Under the pieces are notes generated by a model, which saw only the letters and a program-made list of their open reading frames with translations, had not been told where the DNA came from and ran no database searches. A stretch of DNA of 64,000 nucleotides, from assembly GCF_002008365.1 (NCBI RefSeq), contig NZ_MRDL01000015.1, forward strand, positions 124,001-188,000. Reading direction: 5' to 3'. The translations under genes and the position numbers were made by a program. Of the stretch, positions 1-11,251 are shown piece after piece. Within the stretch, counting starts at the first letter, position 1; the number at the start of each line of letters is the position of its first letter. This stretch comes from Rhizobium leguminosarum bv. viciae USDA 2370. Its GTDB lineage: Bacteria; Pseudomonadota; Alphaproteobacteria; Rhizobiales; Rhizobiaceae.

Positions 1-120
1 GTCGTCGACCGATGCCGGATCCTCTTCGTACCGCGCGTAGAGCTGCTCGATATAGGCAGCGTTGGCGCCATCCAGAAACGAGGTGACCTGAAACTGCTCG
101 TTGGCTTCTTGCCGTGCCAT
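1..120 (-). CDS. sucA: 2-oxoglutarate dehydrogenase E1 component, N-terminal 40 residues (runs off window)
   Basis: Only the first 40 codons are present; the gene continues beyond position 1. The reverse strand from the ATG at 120 reads MARQEANEQFQVTSFLDG, followed by a stretch rich in Ala and Tyr, which is the usual opening of rhizobial SucA. The E1 subunit is the thiamine-diphosphate decarboxylase of the cytoplasmic 2-oxoglutarate dehydrogenase complex and supplies succinyl-CoA to the SucCD enzyme encoded just upstream on the same strand. The mdh-sucC-sucD-sucA order supports the call. No catalytic residues are visible because the fragment is so short. Confidence 0.88.
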   Translation of the reverse strand, partial: MARQEANEQFQVTSFLDGANAAYIEQLYARYEEDPASVDD

Positions 121-242
121 GGTGATATGCGGACGCTTCCGTCCGCCTCCTGACTTTGATGAATTTGCCGGCTTGATGGCCGGCTGCCGCATTTCGATTG
201 CCGCCTGTCCGCGGCGCATCTGCTGTTCTCGTGCCGTCGAGG

Positions 243-278
243 CCGGGCGGAAGGCGCAGATGCCGTTCCTCCGCCCGG
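243..278. other. hairpin in the sucD-sucA spacer
   Basis: A 9-bp perfect inverted repeat (CCGGGCGGA at 243-251 against TCCGCCCGG at 270-278) with an 18-nt loop sits between the sucD stop and the sucA start. There is no T-run on the minus strand, so it does not look like a classical intrinsic terminator. It could moderate read-through or stabilise the sucD 3' end. Function is inferred only from symmetry and position. Confidence 0.4.
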
Positions 279-294
279 TCTATATTTAGGTGGC

Positions 295-1197
295 TTAGCC
301 CTTGAGGACTTCAACCAGCGTCTTGCCGAGGCGGGCCGGAGAGGGCGACACCTTGATGCCTGCCGATTCCATCGCCGCGATCTTTGATTCCGCATCGCCC
401 TTGCCGCCGGAAACCACAGCGCCGGCATGGCCCATGGTGCGGCCCTTCGGCGCCGTACGGCCGGCAATGAAGCCAGCCATCGGCTTCTTGCGGCCCTTCT
501 TGGCTTCGTCCTTGAGGAACTGCGCTGCGTCTTCTTCAGCCGCACCACCGATTTCGCCGATCATGATGATCGACTGGGTGGCTTCGTCAGCCAGGAACAT
601 TTCCAGGACGTCGATGAACTCGGTGCCCTTGACCGGGTCGCCGCCAATGCCGACGGCCGTCGTCTGACCCAGACCTTCGTTGGAGGTCTGGAAAACGGCT
701 TCATAGGTCAGCGTGCCCGAGCGGGAAACGATACCGACCGAACCCTTGCGGAAGATCGAGCCCGGCATGATGCCAATCTTGCATTCTTCCGGCGTCAGGA
801 TACCCGGGCAGTTGGGGCCGAGCAGGCGCGACTTGGAGCGGTCGAGGCGAGCCTTGACCCGCACCATGTCCATGACCGGGATGCCTTCGGTGATGCAGGT
901 GATGAACGGGATCTCGGCGTCGATCGCCTCGATGATGGCGTCGGCAGCGCCGGCCGGCGGAACATAGATGACGGTCGCGTTGGCGCCGGTCTTTTCCTTG
1001 CCTTCGGCAACGGTTGCGAAGATCGGCAGGCTTTCGCCCTTTGCGCCGGTCCAGGTTTCGCCGCCCTTCTTCGGATGGATGCCGCCGACCATCTGGGTGC
1101 CGTAGTAAGCGAGCGCCTGTTCGGTGTGGAACGTGCCGGTCTTGCCGGTTAGGCCCTGAACGAGAACCTTGGTGTCTTTGTTGACGAGAATGGACAT
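295..1197 (-). CDS. sucD: succinyl-CoA synthetase (ADP-forming) alpha subunit
   Basis: This 300-residue protein is the alpha subunit of the TCA-cycle enzyme that converts succinyl-CoA to succinate with ATP formation. It binds CoA and carries the phosphohistidine. The N-terminal CoA-binding Rossmann stretch contains [19 protein letters not shown]. The C-terminal ligase domain has the phosphorylated His in [14 protein letters not shown]. The open frame extends 45 codons upstream, but the start [15 protein letters not shown] matches family proteins and follows an AAGG ribosome-binding site at good spacing. It lies 13 bases downstream of the small gene separating it from sucC and is presumably co-transcribed with mdh and sucC. 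Confidence 0.96.
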   Translation of the reverse strand: MSILVNKDTKVLVQGLTGKTGTFHTEQALAYYGTQMVGGIHPKKGGETWTGAKGESLPIFATVAEGKEKTGANATVIYVPPAGAADAIIEAIDAEIPFITCITEGIPVMDMVRVKARLDRSKSRLLGPNCPGILTPEECKIGIMPGSIFRKGSVGIVSRSGTLTYEAVFQTSNEGLGQTTAVGIGGDPVKGTEFIDVLEMFLADEATQSIIMIGEIGGAAEEDAAQFLKDEAKKGRKKPMAGFIAGRTAPKGRTMGHAGAVVSGGKGDAESKIAAMESAGIKVSPSPARLGKTLVEVLKG

Positions 1198-1210
1198 GCG
1201 AGGCCTTTGT

Positions 1211-1702
1211 TTAGGAGAGGTTGGAAGACGTGGAGGACGCGCGACGATAGACGCCGCTGACGACCTCCTGCCAAGTATCGCTGCCTGCAGGCGAAAAGCT
1301 GACGCCCATCCGGTAGCAGTCTTCATTTTCAAACGTGAATACGGTGCGCTGGCTGCCGCGCGGCGAAGTCTTCATCAGCACAAGTTCACTGCCGTTCCAC
1401 TCGCCGGACGCCGGTACGGGCGGCGCAAAACCTGCGGTATCGAACTGGTAGAGTTTGTAGGTCTGGTCCGAAGCATCGAAGCCGAAAACATTTCGCGCCT
1501 CGAACGAAACAGCACCATCGCGCGTCTGGCGATAGCGCTGCTCGAGGAAGAAGCCGCCGAACAATACCTCGCCGGAAAACTCAGCACTGGCCCTGCCTTC
1601 ACTCGTCCACGCCGACGCCGCGACACGCTCGTCCCCTTCCCACACGCCGGCGAAGGCGTTCAGGCGGAAATGAGCAGCGGAGGGCGTGGACTGGAAGGCC
1701 AT
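1211..1702 (-). CDS. small DUF1579-like protein between sucC and sucD
   Basis: A 163-residue protein without signal peptide or membrane segment. It begins with a region like [12 protein letters not shown], continues with a Phe/Tyr-rich beta pattern ([26 protein letters not shown]), and ends in VSGVYRRA. This layout resembles DUF1579-type beta-barrel (lipocalin-like) proteins that may bind small ligands. The assignment is by eye and moderate. Its ATG is only 8 bases after the sucC stop and its stop only 13 bases before the sucD start, so it must be translated from the suc mRNA. No enzymatic motif is evident. Confidence 0.7.
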   Translation of the reverse strand: MAFQSTPSAAHFRLNAFAGVWEGDERVAASAWTSEGRASAEFSGEVLFGGFFLEQRYRQTRDGAVSFEARNVFGFDASDQTYKLYQFDTAGFAPPVPASGEWNGSELVLMKTSPRGSQRTVFTFENEDCYRMGVSFSPAGSDTWQEVVSGVYRRASSTSSNLS

Positions 1703-1710
1703 GATCGTTC

Positions 1711-2904
<1,194 letters not shown>

Positions 2905-2940
2905 GGGTGTATCCCTGTTTCGATTACTTCAGCCCGTCGA

Positions 2941-3999
<1,059 letters not shown>

Positions 4000-4037
4000 T
4001 CATTATTTTTGATGCAGCGTTTTCAATCGTTTAGATA

Positions 4038-4061
4038 CAAAAATTCTTACGTAAACGTAAG
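4038..4061 (-). terminator. putative weak intrinsic terminator after zapE (or operator upstream of mdh)
   Basis: A perfect inverted repeat, CTTACG-TAAA-CGTAAG, lies at 4046-4061. On the minus strand it is followed by a run of five T residues (A residues at 4039-4043 on the plus strand). It lies 20 bases beyond the zapE stop and about 140 bases upstream of the mdh start. A short, half-AT stem makes a weak terminator; the same symmetry could serve a dimeric regulator of mdh. Confidence 0.45.
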
Positions 4062-4080
4062 ACAACCTGTCACTGAATTG

Positions 4081-5244
4081 TTACTCTGCGGCGCGTTTCT
4101 CATGGTGCAGCGCAAGATATTCCGCACTGCGCATCTCGAACAGGCGCGATGCCGTGCGGTCGAATTCGAAGCCCTCGGTGCCCCGGCGCTGCAATAGCAG
4201 TTCCTCCGGCATGGCCGCCGCGGAAATGTAAAGTCGCACGGCATGATCGTAGAACGTATCGACCAAAATGATGAACCGTTTGATCTGGTTCCGCTTTTCC
4301 GGCCCGAGCAACGGAATGTGATCGAGGAAGACCGTATCGAAGCGTTCGGCGATGGCCAGGAAGTCGACCGCCCCGAGCGGTTTGTCGCAAAGATCGGCGA
4401 AAGAGAACCGCGCCATGCGGTCGACGGCGAGCGGCACGTGGATGTGGCGCCCCTTCATCGGAATATCCAGCGGCTGCGCCTTGCGCCCATGCAGCGCCTG
4501 CGTCCAGGACGCGTCCATCGCCATGTCGTTATGCTCGTTGATCGGCACCAGATAGACCGGCTGACTGCTCAGCTTCTCCATCCGGTAGTCGGTCGGCGAA
4601 TCCAGGGTGACGACATCGACATGCTGCTTGAGCAAGGCGACGAACGGCAGGAAGAGGCCGCGATTGAGACCATCCGTGTAGAGATTGTCGGGCTCGACGT
4701 TCGAGGTCGCGACCAGCACGCATCCGCGCGCGAAAAGCTCGGAGAACAGCCGCGACAGGATCATCGCATCGGCGATGTCGGTGACCGTGAACTCGTCGAA
4801 GCAGAGCAGTTCTGCCTCGTCGTAAAGCGCTGCGGCGACCGGCGGCATCGGATCGGCCTGCTTCGTCTCGCCGTTCTTGAGCTTCAGCCGGTGTGCCGCG
4901 ATGCGGTTGTGCACATCCGCCATGAATTCGTGGAAATGCGCCCGCCGTTTCTTCCTGCACGGCGCCATTGCGAAGAACATGTCCATCAGCATGGTCTTGC
5001 CGCGCCCGACGCTGCCGTGGATGTAAAGCCCCTTGATGCCGTCGGCGGACTTCTTCTTGGCAGCAAACAGCCAGCCAAGCGCGCTCGATTTTGCCGCCGG
5101 CCGCCGCTGCTTCAGCCCGGCAAGCACCCGATCGAGGCTCTTTGCCACGTCCAATTGAGCCGAATCGACCTGGAGCGCGCCCGATGCGGTCAGCGCTTTA
5201 AGCTGTTCGCAGACGCTGAGCGCATAATCCGGCATTGGTTGCAT
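4081..5244 (-). CDS. zapE: ZapE/AFG1-family ATPase
   Basis: A 387-residue AFG1-like P-loop ATPase. In Escherichia coli ZapE associates with the division machinery and destabilises FtsZ polymers; mitochondrial AFG1/LACE1 members aid respiratory-complex quality control, which would fit its place between mdh and sdh. Walker A is GSVGRGKTMLMD near residue 77. Walker B is LLCFDEFTVTDIADA near residue 150, followed by a sensor-like VATSNVEPDNLY. Translation could begin at Met1 or Met4 (MQPMPDY); Met1 is used. Full family length, no sign of damage. Confidence 0.92.
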   Translation of the reverse strand: MQPMPDYALSVCEQLKALTASGALQVDSAQLDVAKSLDRVLAGLKQRRPAAKSSALGWLFAAKKKSADGIKGLYIHGSVGRGKTMLMDMFFAMAPCRKKRRAHFHEFMADVHNRIAAHRLKLKNGETKQADPMPPVAAALYDEAELLCFDEFTVTDIADAMILSRLFSELFARGCVLVATSNVEPDNLYTDGLNRGLFLPFVALLKQHVDVVTLDSPTDYRMEKLSSQPVYLVPINEHNDMAMDASWTQALHGRKAQPLDIPMKGRHIHVPLAVDRMARFSFADLCDKPLGAVDFLAIAERFDTVFLDHIPLLGPEKRNQIKRFIILVDTFYDHAVRLYISAAAMPEELLLQRRGTEGFEFDRTASRLFEMRSAEYLALHHEKRAAE

Positions 5245-5291
5245 GAGGGCATATCCGCCTGTCAGTCATCGCAGGAGACCTGCTGGAACAT

Positions 5292-5807
5292 TTAGCGGCT
5301 GAGGTTGATCGACTGGCCCGTGCTCGTCTGTCCCTCAAAGCGGTTGTCGGCCGTCTTGTAGACGCTGCCGAGCTGGTTGCCCGAGCGGTCCTTGAGCAGC
5401 ACCTGCTTGCCGGCGACCTCCCAGGACCCCATCGCCGTCAGCTCGCCGACGCAACCACGCGTTCCGCCGCGCGAACCGCTGCCGAGATTGGTGAGCGTCA
5501 GGAACATGTCGCAACTGCCGTTGACACGCCAGCTTCCGACCATCGATTCCTTGGTGATATCGAGCGCATTTGCGGCCATTGCGCCAGGCTGAGCGCCCGG
5601 CATCGGCGCCGTCGTCGTCGGCGCGGCCGGAAACTGCGAGCTGCCGGTCGGCGGAGGAAGCTGCCCACCCTGCACCGAGGGAACCGGCTGCGCCGTCAAC
5701 GGCGCCGGGTCGGCACTGGCGTTGGAGCTGTAATCATATGCCGTACGCTGACAACCGGCTAGCGACAGAACCACCACCAGACCTGTCATCGCATATCGCA
5801 ACTGCAT
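5292..5807 (-). CDS. Omp19-like outer-membrane lipoprotein with protease-inhibitor (AprI/Inh) domain
   Basis: The 171-residue protein has a lipoprotein signal, [19 protein letters not shown], with lipidated Cys19. A Pro/Gln/Ala-rich linker follows (to about residue 85), then an Inh-like beta-barrel domain ([21 protein letters not shown], then a second Cys in [13 protein letters not shown]). This is the architecture of Brucella Omp19, a surface lipoprotein that inhibits proteases. Three ATGs stand in tandem after AGGAGT; the third is chosen because it places the ribosome-binding site 7 bases away. It is separated from zapE by 47 bases and may be transcribed with it. Confidence 0.85.
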   Translation of the reverse strand: MQLRYAMTGLVVVLSLAGCQRTAYDYSSNASADPAPLTAQPVPSVQGGQLPPPTGSSQFPAAPTTTAPMPGAQPGAMAANALDITKESMVGSWRVNGSCDMFLTLTNLGSGSRGGTRGCVGELTAMGSWEVAGKQVLLKDRSGNQLGSVYKTADNRFEGQTSTGQSINLSR

Positions 5808-5943
5808 CATCATACTCCTGAATTCGGCTATCGCCGTAGAGAAACGGGCGTGAGACAAGTCCGATTATCGTAATTCGATTTGGTTAATCAAGTCGTGCTG
5901 CATAAATTGCCCGTGACAACAACTAACCGAAAAACGATACAGT

Positions 5944-6144
5944 TCAACTGTCCCGCTGCAAAACTTCCTGCACATAGAATTTGTCAGCAAGGTGTTGCGC
6001 GCGTTCATCTCTGTCAGGATCGCTGTCGAACTCGCGCAATGTCTCGGAATAGCGCTCCGGTGCATCCTGCAGAAGGATTGCACCGAGCCGACCTGATATA
6101 GATGACGGCTTCGGGATCGAAGCCGTCGATTCCGCCATCGGCAT
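5944..6144 (-). CDS. possible small protein downstream of sdhB
   Basis: A 66-codon frame beginning MPMAESTASIPKPSS starts 9 bases after the sdhB stop. The C-terminal half is charged and helical in appearance (LREFDSDPDRDERAQHLADK). No clear ribosome-binding site precedes the ATG and no family is recognised. Position directly after the sdh operon favours translation from its mRNA, but chance cannot be excluded. It is the only coding candidate in the roughly 350-base gap between sdhB and the Omp19-like gene. Confidence 0.35.
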   Translation of the reverse strand: MPMAESTASIPKPSSISGRLGAILLQDAPERYSETLREFDSDPDRDERAQHLADKFYVQEVLQRDS

Positions 6145-6153
6145 GCACGCTGA

Positions 6154-6933
6154 TCAAACCCGGCGCTCGACCATCATCTTCTTGATTTCGGCGATCGCCT
6201 TGGCGGGGTTGAGGCCCTTCGGGCAGGTCTGCGCACAGTTCATGATCGTGTGGCAGCGATAGAGGCGGAATGGATCCTCGAGATTGTCGAGGCGCTCGCC
6301 GGTCGCCTCGTCTCTGGAATCGATCAGCCAGCGATAGGCCTGCAGCAGAACGGCCGGACCGAGATAGCGGTCGCCGTTCCACCAGTAGCTCGGACAGGAG
6401 GTCGAGCAGCAGGCGCAGAGGATGCACTCATAGAGGCCGTCCAGCTTCTGCCGGTCCTCATGGCTCTGCTTCCATTCCTTGGCCGGCGCCGGCGACACTG
6501 TCTTCAGCCATGGCTCGATCGAACGATGCTGGGCATAGAAGTTGGTGAGGTCCGGAACCAGATCCTTGACGACGGGCAGATGCGGCAGCGGATAGATCTT
6601 CACCGCACCCTTGATATCGTCGAGACCCTTGGTGCAGGCGAGCGTGTTGGTGCCGTCGATGTTCATCGCGCAGGAGCCGCAGATGCCCTCGCGACAGGAG
6701 CGGCGCAGCGTCAGCGTCGGGTCGATCTTGTTCTTGATGAAGAGAAGACCGTCGAGCACCATCGGCCCGCAATCGTCGACATCGATGTAGAAGGTGTCGA
6801 TTGACGGGTTCTGACCGTCATCCGGGCTCCAGCGGTAGACGCGGAATTCGCGGGTGTTCTTGGCACCCGCCGGCTTCGGCCAGACCTTGCCTTCGCGCAT
6901 CTGAGAATTCTTGGGGAGAGCGAGTTCAACCAT
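6154..6933 (-). CDS. sdhB: succinate dehydrogenase iron-sulfur subunit
   Basis: This 259-residue subunit of complex II moves electrons from FAD in SdhA to ubiquinone. All cluster ligands are visible: the plant-type [2Fe-2S] motif [15 protein letters not shown] near residue 75, and the two bacterial-ferredoxin motifs [16 protein letters not shown] and [20 protein letters not shown], which hold the [4Fe-4S] and [3Fe-4S] centres. It acts at the cytoplasmic face of the inner membrane. It follows sdhA by 18 bases and is the last recognised gene of the sdhCDAB operon. Confidence 0.97.
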   Translation of the reverse strand: MVELALPKNSQMREGKVWPKPAGAKNTREFRVYRWSPDDGQNPSIDTFYIDVDDCGPMVLDGLLFIKNKIDPTLTLRRSCREGICGSCAMNIDGTNTLACTKGLDDIKGAVKIYPLPHLPVVKDLVPDLTNFYAQHRSIEPWLKTVSPAPAKEWKQSHEDRQKLDGLYECILCACCSTSCPSYWWNGDRYLGPAVLLQAYRWLIDSRDEATGERLDNLEDPFRLYRCHTIMNCAQTCPKGLNPAKAIAEIKKMMVERRV

Positions 6934-6951
6934 GTCCGGTTCCTCTTGAGA

Positions 6952-8793
6952 TCAGTACACGCGAGCCTTCGGCTCGATCTTGTGCGGATCGATGCCTTCG
7001 GCGATCAGCTCGGTGTGGACCGGCCGGTAGTCGAGTTTCACGTCGCCTGCTTCGTTCACCCAGGCGAGTGTATGCTTGCGCCAGTTGACGTCGTCGCGGC
7101 CCGCGAATGCACCTTCGGTAAAGTCTTCGCGTGCATGCGAACCGCGGCTCTCCTTGCGGGCCTCGGCGCCATAGATCGTCGTGATGGCGTTGGCCATCAG
7201 GTTCTGCAGCTCAAGCGTTTCCACGAGGTCCGAGTTCCAGATCATCGAGCGATCGGTGACCTTGATGTCCTTCATCTCGCCCCAGATTGCCGAGATGCGC
7301 TGGCAGCCCGATTCCAGCGATTCCTGCGTGCGGAAGACGGCGGCGTCTTCCTGCATGGCGCGCTGCATCTTCTCGCGCAGTTCCGCCGTCGGCGTGCCGC
7401 CGCTGGCATGACGCAGACCGTCGAAGCGGTCCATGATCTTGTCGCAGGCTGCGACATTGAGATGCGGGATCGGCGCTGCGCGGTCGATGACCTCGCCGGC
7501 ACGGATCGCAGCGGCGCGGCCGAAGACCACGAGGTCGATCAGCGAGTTGGAGCCGAGGCGGTTGGCGCCGTGCACCGAGGCGCAGCCGGCTTCACCGACA
7601 GCCATCAGGCCGGGGATGATCCGTTCCGGATTGGCACTGTCGGCGTTCAGCACTTCGCCCCAATAATTCGTGGGAATGCCGCCCATGTTGTAGTGTACGG
7701 TCGGCAGAACCGGGATCGGTTCGCGCGTGACGTCGACGCCGGCGAAGATCTTGGCGCTCTCGGAAATCCCCGGCAGGCGTTCATGCAGAACGGCCGGATC
7801 GAGGTGGTCGAGATGCAGGAAGATGTGGTCCTTGTTCTTGCCGACACCGCGGCCTTCGCGGATTTCCAGTGTCATGCAGCGCGAAACGACGTCGCGCGAG
7901 GCAAGGTCCTTGGCCGAAGGCGCGTAGCGCTCCATGAAGCGTTCGCCCTCGGAGTTGACGAGGTAACCGCCTTCGCCGCGGGCGCCTTCGGTGATCAGAC
8001 AGCCCGAACCGTAGATGCCGGTCGGGTGAAACTGGACGAATTCCATGTCCTGCAGCGGCAGGCCTGCACGCGCCACCATGCCGCCGCCGTCGCCGGTGCA
8101 GGTATGGGCTGACGTTGCCGAGAAATAGGCGCGGCCGTAGCCACCGGTCGCCAGCACCACCATCTTGGCGGCGAAGCGATGGATCGTGCCGTCATCGAGG
8201 CACCAGGCGACGACGCCAGTGCAGCGGCTGCCGTCTTCCGACATGATCAGGTCGAGCGCGAAGTACTCGATGAAGAATTCGGCATTGTTGCGCAGCGACT
8301 GGCCGTAGAGCGTATGCAGAATGGCGTGGCCGGTACGGTCGGCAACGGCGCAGGTGCGCTGTACCGGCGGGCCTTCACCGTAATTCTGCATGTGGCCGCC
8401 GAACGGGCGCTGATAGATCTTGCCTTCCTCGTTGCGCGAGAACGGCACGCCGTAATGCTCGAGCTCATAGACCGCCTTCGGCGCTTCCATGGTGAGATAC
8501 TGCATGGCGTCGACGTCGCCGAGCCAGTCGGAACCCTTGACGGTGTCGTAGAGGTGCCACTGCCAGCTATCCGGCGTCATGTTGCGCAGCGAGGCGGCGA
8601 TACCGCCCTGGGCCGCGACCGTATGCGAGCGGGTCGGGAAGACCTTGGTGATGCAGGCCGTGCGGAAACCCTGCTCGGCCATGCCGAGCGTGGCGCGCAG
8701 CCCGGCACCACCGGCGCCGACGACGATCACGTCGTAGGAGTGGTCGACATACTTGTAGGCCTTGCCATTCTGGGCGGGTGAAGTCGGTGCCAT
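6952..8793 (-). CDS. sdhA: succinate dehydrogenase flavoprotein subunit
   Basis: The 613-residue catalytic subunit oxidises succinate to fumarate. The FAD-binding Rossmann motif [13 protein letters not shown] lies at about residues 26-38, and the covalent flavin His is in [11 protein letters not shown]. The active-site region contains [21 protein letters not shown], shortened here to its key HPTG and RGEGG elements, and the C-terminal FAD/fumarate-reductase domain is complete. It starts 6 bases after sdhD and is followed by sdhB. No frame problem was seen. Confidence 0.97.
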   Translation of the reverse strand: MAPTSPAQNGKAYKYVDHSYDVIVVGAGGAGLRATLGMAEQGFRTACITKVFPTRSHTVAAQGGIAASLRNMTPDSWQWHLYDTVKGSDWLGDVDAMQYLTMEAPKAVYELEHYGVPFSRNEEGKIYQRPFGGHMQNYGEGPPVQRTCAVADRTGHAILHTLYGQSLRNNAEFFIEYFALDLIMSEDGSRCTGVVAWCLDDGTIHRFAAKMVVLATGGYGRAYFSATSAHTCTGDGGGMVARAGLPLQDMEFVQFHPTGIYGSGCLITEGARGEGGYLVNSEGERFMERYAPSAKDLASRDVVSRCMTLEIREGRGVGKNKDHIFLHLDHLDPAVLHERLPGISESAKIFAGVDVTREPIPVLPTVHYNMGGIPTNYWGEVLNADSANPERIIPGLMAVGEAGCASVHGANRLGSNSLIDLVVFGRAAAIRAGEVIDRAAPIPHLNVAACDKIMDRFDGLRHASGGTPTAELREKMQRAMQEDAAVFRTQESLESGCQRISAIWGEMKDIKVTDRSMIWNSDLVETLELQNLMANAITTIYGAEARKESRGSHAREDFTEGAFAGRDDVNWRKHTLAWVNEAGDVKLDYRPVHTELIAEGIDPHKIEPKARVY

Positions 8794-8799
8794 GTCAGC

Positions 8800-9180
8800 T
8801 TATCCTACGAATGCGATTTTCAGAATGGCGAAGAGACAGAGGCCGGCGATCAGGATCGCAAAGAACGTGTTCAGCATCAGGAGAACGATCTTGCCGAACT
8901 CGCCATGCACGTAATCCTCGATGATGACCTGCATGCCGAGCTTCATGTGGATGACGCCCGAGATCACCATCAGCCCCATGACGACCGCGACGAACGGGTT
9001 CGACAAGGCGCGAACCACATCCGCATACGGCGCACCGGCATAGGCGAGCATGAAGATGACGAAGAACAGGATGAGCGGAACATTGGCGACGGCCGTCAGC
9101 CGCTGACGCCAGAAATGGTCCGTGCCTTCCTTGGCGGAGCCGAGCCCGCGAACCTTGCCGAGGGGGGTGCGCATATCCAT
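8800..9180 (-). CDS. sdhD: succinate dehydrogenase membrane anchor subunit
   Basis: A 126-residue membrane protein with three hydrophobic segments (about residues 31-51, 60-80 and 97-120) that anchors SdhAB and helps bind haem b and quinone. The haem-ligand region [17 protein letters not shown] is present, including the His and the Asp-Tyr pair that typify SdhD. It lies 10 bases after sdhC and 6 bases before sdhA, fitting a tightly packed operon. Confidence 0.93.
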   Translation of the reverse strand: MDMRTPLGKVRGLGSAKEGTDHFWRQRLTAVANVPLILFFVIFMLAYAGAPYADVVRALSNPFVAVVMGLMVISGVIHMKLGMQVIIEDYVHGEFGKIVLLMLNTFFAILIAGLCLFAILKIAFVG

Positions 9181-9190
9181 GAGAGGACCT

Positions 9191-9586
9191 TCAGAAGCGA
9201 ATGAGGAAGCCGATCACCCAGACCAGCACGGTCAGACAGAGCGACCCGATGATGTTGGCGATGGCGAGCTTGGTCGAGAACTCTTTCCCGAAGCCATAGC
9301 CGAGATCCCACATGAAGTGGCGGAAGCCGCCGAGCATGTGGTGCAGCAGCGCCCATGTATAGCCGAGAAGCACGAGCTTGCCGAGAAGGCTACCGAGCAC
9401 CCAATTGGCCCAGTCATAGGAGCCCTGGCCGCTTGCCGCCGCGATCAGCCACCAGGCGACGAGCACCGTGCCGACATAGAGCGCGCCACCGGTAATGCGG
9501 TGAACGATGGACATGACCATGGTGGGAATAGGCTTGTAGATTTGCAGATGCGGCGATAGGGGCCGGTTATTTGTCACGTTCGCCAT
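9191..9586 (-). CDS. sdhC: succinate dehydrogenase cytochrome b556 subunit
   Basis: A 131-residue membrane anchor. The N-terminus [12 protein letters not shown] and the motif [14 protein letters not shown] are the signature of SdhC, with Ser and Arg contributing to the quinone site. The haem-ligand His lies in [13 protein letters not shown]. Three membrane segments are visible. The frame stays open 15 codons upstream, but [12 protein letters not shown] follows a GAGG site and matches family length. It is the first gene of the sdhCDAB operon, so the promoter should be in the 315-base gap upstream. Confidence 0.94.
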   Translation of the reverse strand: MANVTNNRPLSPHLQIYKPIPTMVMSIVHRITGGALYVGTVLVAWWLIAAASGQGSYDWANWVLGSLLGKLVLLGYTWALLHHMLGGFRHFMWDLGYGFGKEFSTKLAIANIIGSLCLTVLVWVIGFLIRF

Positions 9587-9901
9587 CAGAACCTCGCGGC
9601 GGCTTCTCTGCGCTCCCGGATTTCGGAGCATGCTCAGTCAACCACACGAATGACAAAATTCTCTGTGTGCGTTGCATCAATTGCGACGTTTAATCACCGG
9701 GAACGCCGACGACAAGCACAATCGCTGTCTGCTTTTAATTTAATCGATTCGCGTTACCGGGAAGTTCGCAGGCTAAAGAAACTGGTCTTTTCCGCTCAAA
9801 TTTTGTGCCGGTTGGCCGACCTGAATGGACAAGCTTCGGCTTTTGGCGCAATCTGGCGTTAACGATTTGTTAGGGATCGGAATTCCGGAGGCCGGCCACC
9901 C
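9587..9901. promoter_or_regulatory. intergenic region between divergent sdhC and a secreted-protein gene
   Basis: About 315 bases separate the divergent starts of sdhC and the gene at 9902. The stretch is AT-richer than its surroundings (for example around 9650-9800) and holds no convincing reading frame. It should contain the sdh promoter on the minus strand and the promoter of the downstream gene on the plus strand. No specific operator was identified. Confidence 0.4.
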
Positions 9902-10396
9902 ATGTTTCGCAGTCTGTCCGCAGTCGCCCTGATTGCCCTGTCCGCGCTTGCTGCACTTCCCGCCGAAGCCGGCGACCGCCGCAACGATCATCGCTTTCCC
10001 GGCCATCGTCACGCTTTCCACGGCGGATTGCTCCTCGGCGAACGTATCGGCTGGCGCGATCGCGGCATCCGTTTCGACAACGCTTATCGATACCGGAACC
10101 GCAAGGAACGGATGCCGTTCCTGAAACAGTTTTCATCGCCGGCGACCAATCGCGTCGCCCGCAACAATCTCATCGTCGTCGTACCCCAGGCGCAGGGTGG
10201 TGGTGGCGGCGACACTTATGCCGGTTCTTCCTACGTCTATCAGGCCGATGGCGGAACCTATGTCGGCGGCGACGGCTATGGCTTCTATCCCCCCGCACGG
10301 CCCGAGCAACTGGCGCCGAAGGCGAAGGTCATCGATATTGCAGTGCAAGACGATCCCTGCGCCTACGAGGCAAATGTCTGCGTCATCCGGCCTTAG
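9902..10396 (+). CDS. secreted protein of unknown function
   Basis: A 164-residue protein with a clear Sec signal peptide (hydrophobic core ALIALSALAALPAEAG, predicted cut after AEA near residue 23). The mature part begins with a His/Arg-rich stretch (DRRNDHRFPGHRHAFHGG). A Gly/Tyr-rich low-complexity region follows, with GGGGGDTYAG and repeated YVGGDGYGFY-like units, then a C-terminal pair of Cys (DPCAYEANVCVIRP) that could form a disulfide. The AGG-containing leader GGAGGCCGGCCACC precedes the ATG. No family is recognised; similar short exported proteins occur in rhizobia. Confidence 0.7.
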   Translation: MFRSLSAVALIALSALAALPAEAGDRRNDHRFPGHRHAFHGGLLLGERIGWRDRGIRFDNAYRYRNRKERMPFLKQFSSPATNRVARNNLIVVVPQAQGGGGGDTYAGSSYVYQADGGTYVGGDGYGFYPPARPEQLAPKAKVIDIAVQDDPCAYEANVCVIRP

Positions 10397-10620
10397 AGCA
10401 TGATGCCGAAAGTGCGGAATCCTGTAGCAAATTCCGAGGCCGCTCTTCGCCTACCTTACCGGTTACATCATCCCTTGATCACAAAAGGTCGCAAAGCATC
10501 CGGCACCTTTGCTCCTGGAGCAATTCCAGGAAAAGTGCGAAGCGGTTTTCCGTCCGGAATTGCGTAAAAACAAAAGCCAGAGCGGTCCTGCGCTTCCGTT
10601 AAAAGCCGTACCGCTCTAGC
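10397..10620. repeat. RIME-like intergenic repeat(s)
   Basis: This stretch begins with GAGCATGATGCCGAAAGTG, a word shared with the hairpin at 18415. At about 10510-10585 it contains the characteristic rhizobial string with AATTCCAGGAAAAGTGCG, an AGCGGTTTT core and TGCGTAAAAACAAA. An AGCGGT/ACCGCT inverted pair lies near 10590-10617. These words recur in many rhizobial intergenic regions as mosaic elements. The repeat accounts for most of the 324-base gap before the RidA-like gene; the minus-strand frame through it is not considered coding. Confidence 0.6.
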
Positions 10621-10720
10621 AAGACATAGCCCTCTTCGACGAAATGTAGACCGTCCTGCTTCAAGCACTTCCGGGTCCGGCTTCGCTGACAAGAGTGTGA
10701 AGACGACGAATACAGGCGGC

Positions 10721-11125
10721 TCAAATTTGCCCGGCCTCACTCTTTCGCGACGCGGCTACGTCAATACGGATGGCGCACATCGGCGGAAGATTCTTGTCCT
10801 CAAACGTTGCCCGCCGTGGCGTTCCGCTATCAGGCATCCAAGCATCCCAGGCTCTGTTCATTTCCTCGAATGAGGCAAGGTCCCTGAGCCAAATGTTGAC
10901 GAGAATGATCTCTGACTTGTCGGTACCTTCGCGCAGTAGCATGTCATTGATGCGCTCCAGTATTTCGTTGGTTTGCGCCGTCACGCTCGCTCCCCTCGTG
11001 AGGTTTGCGACCTGGCCGGGCAGATAGGCGGCATCTGCGAGAAGAGTTTCGTCAACTTTGGCTTGCCCCATCATCGTATTCGCAGACTTCCATGAATGCT
11101 TGAGATTGGGTCGTCGACCCTTCAT
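10721..11125 (-). CDS. RidA/YjgF-family protein
   Basis: A 134-residue member of the RidA family, small cytoplasmic proteins that hydrolyse reactive enamines and imines from amino-acid metabolism. Family landmarks are DAAYLPGQVANLTRGASVTAQ, ILERINDMLLREG and ILVNIWLRDLASFEEMNRAWDAW, with a C-terminal PPMCAIRIDVA strand. The residue where many RidA proteins carry the catalytic Arg appears to be Met here, so activity is uncertain. The start is not fixed; Met18 or Met19 is also possible, and no strong ribosome-binding site was seen. It follows the LysR gene on the same strand, next to a polyamine-type importer. Confidence 0.75.
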   Translation of the reverse strand: MKGRRPNLKHSWKSANTMMGQAKVDETLLADAAYLPGQVANLTRGASVTAQTNEILERINDMLLREGTDKSEIILVNIWLRDLASFEEMNRAWDAWMPDSGTPRRATFEDKNLPPMCAIRIDVAASRKSEAGQI

Positions 11126-11204
11126 TCGATCACTGTGGGGCTTCGCTCGCCACTTCGGTAGGGGGAATTAAATTGACCCGATATAATGGAAGCTGAACGC
11201 TCCC

Positions 11205-11251
11205 AGAGCCTTTCCCGGTTAGAATGCTGCAAGCTGACCAAGAAAGGCTCT
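11205..11251. other. inverted repeat at the LysR stop codon
   Basis: AGAGCCTTTC (11205-11214) and GAAAGGCTCT (11242-11251) form a perfect 10-bp stem enclosing 27 bases. The right arm overlaps the LysR stop codon on the minus strand. No T-run follows, so it is more likely a mosaic-repeat end or mRNA-stabilising hairpin than an intrinsic terminator. Confidence 0.4.

Noticed and set aside
243..278. Terminator between sucD and sucA
   Set aside because: The stem is good but has no T-run on the transcribed strand, and sucA is expected to be co-transcribed, so only a hairpin was recorded.
10468..10740. 90-codon minus-strand frame before the RidA-like gene
   Set aside because: It runs through the RIME-like repeat, a common source of spurious frames in rhizobia.
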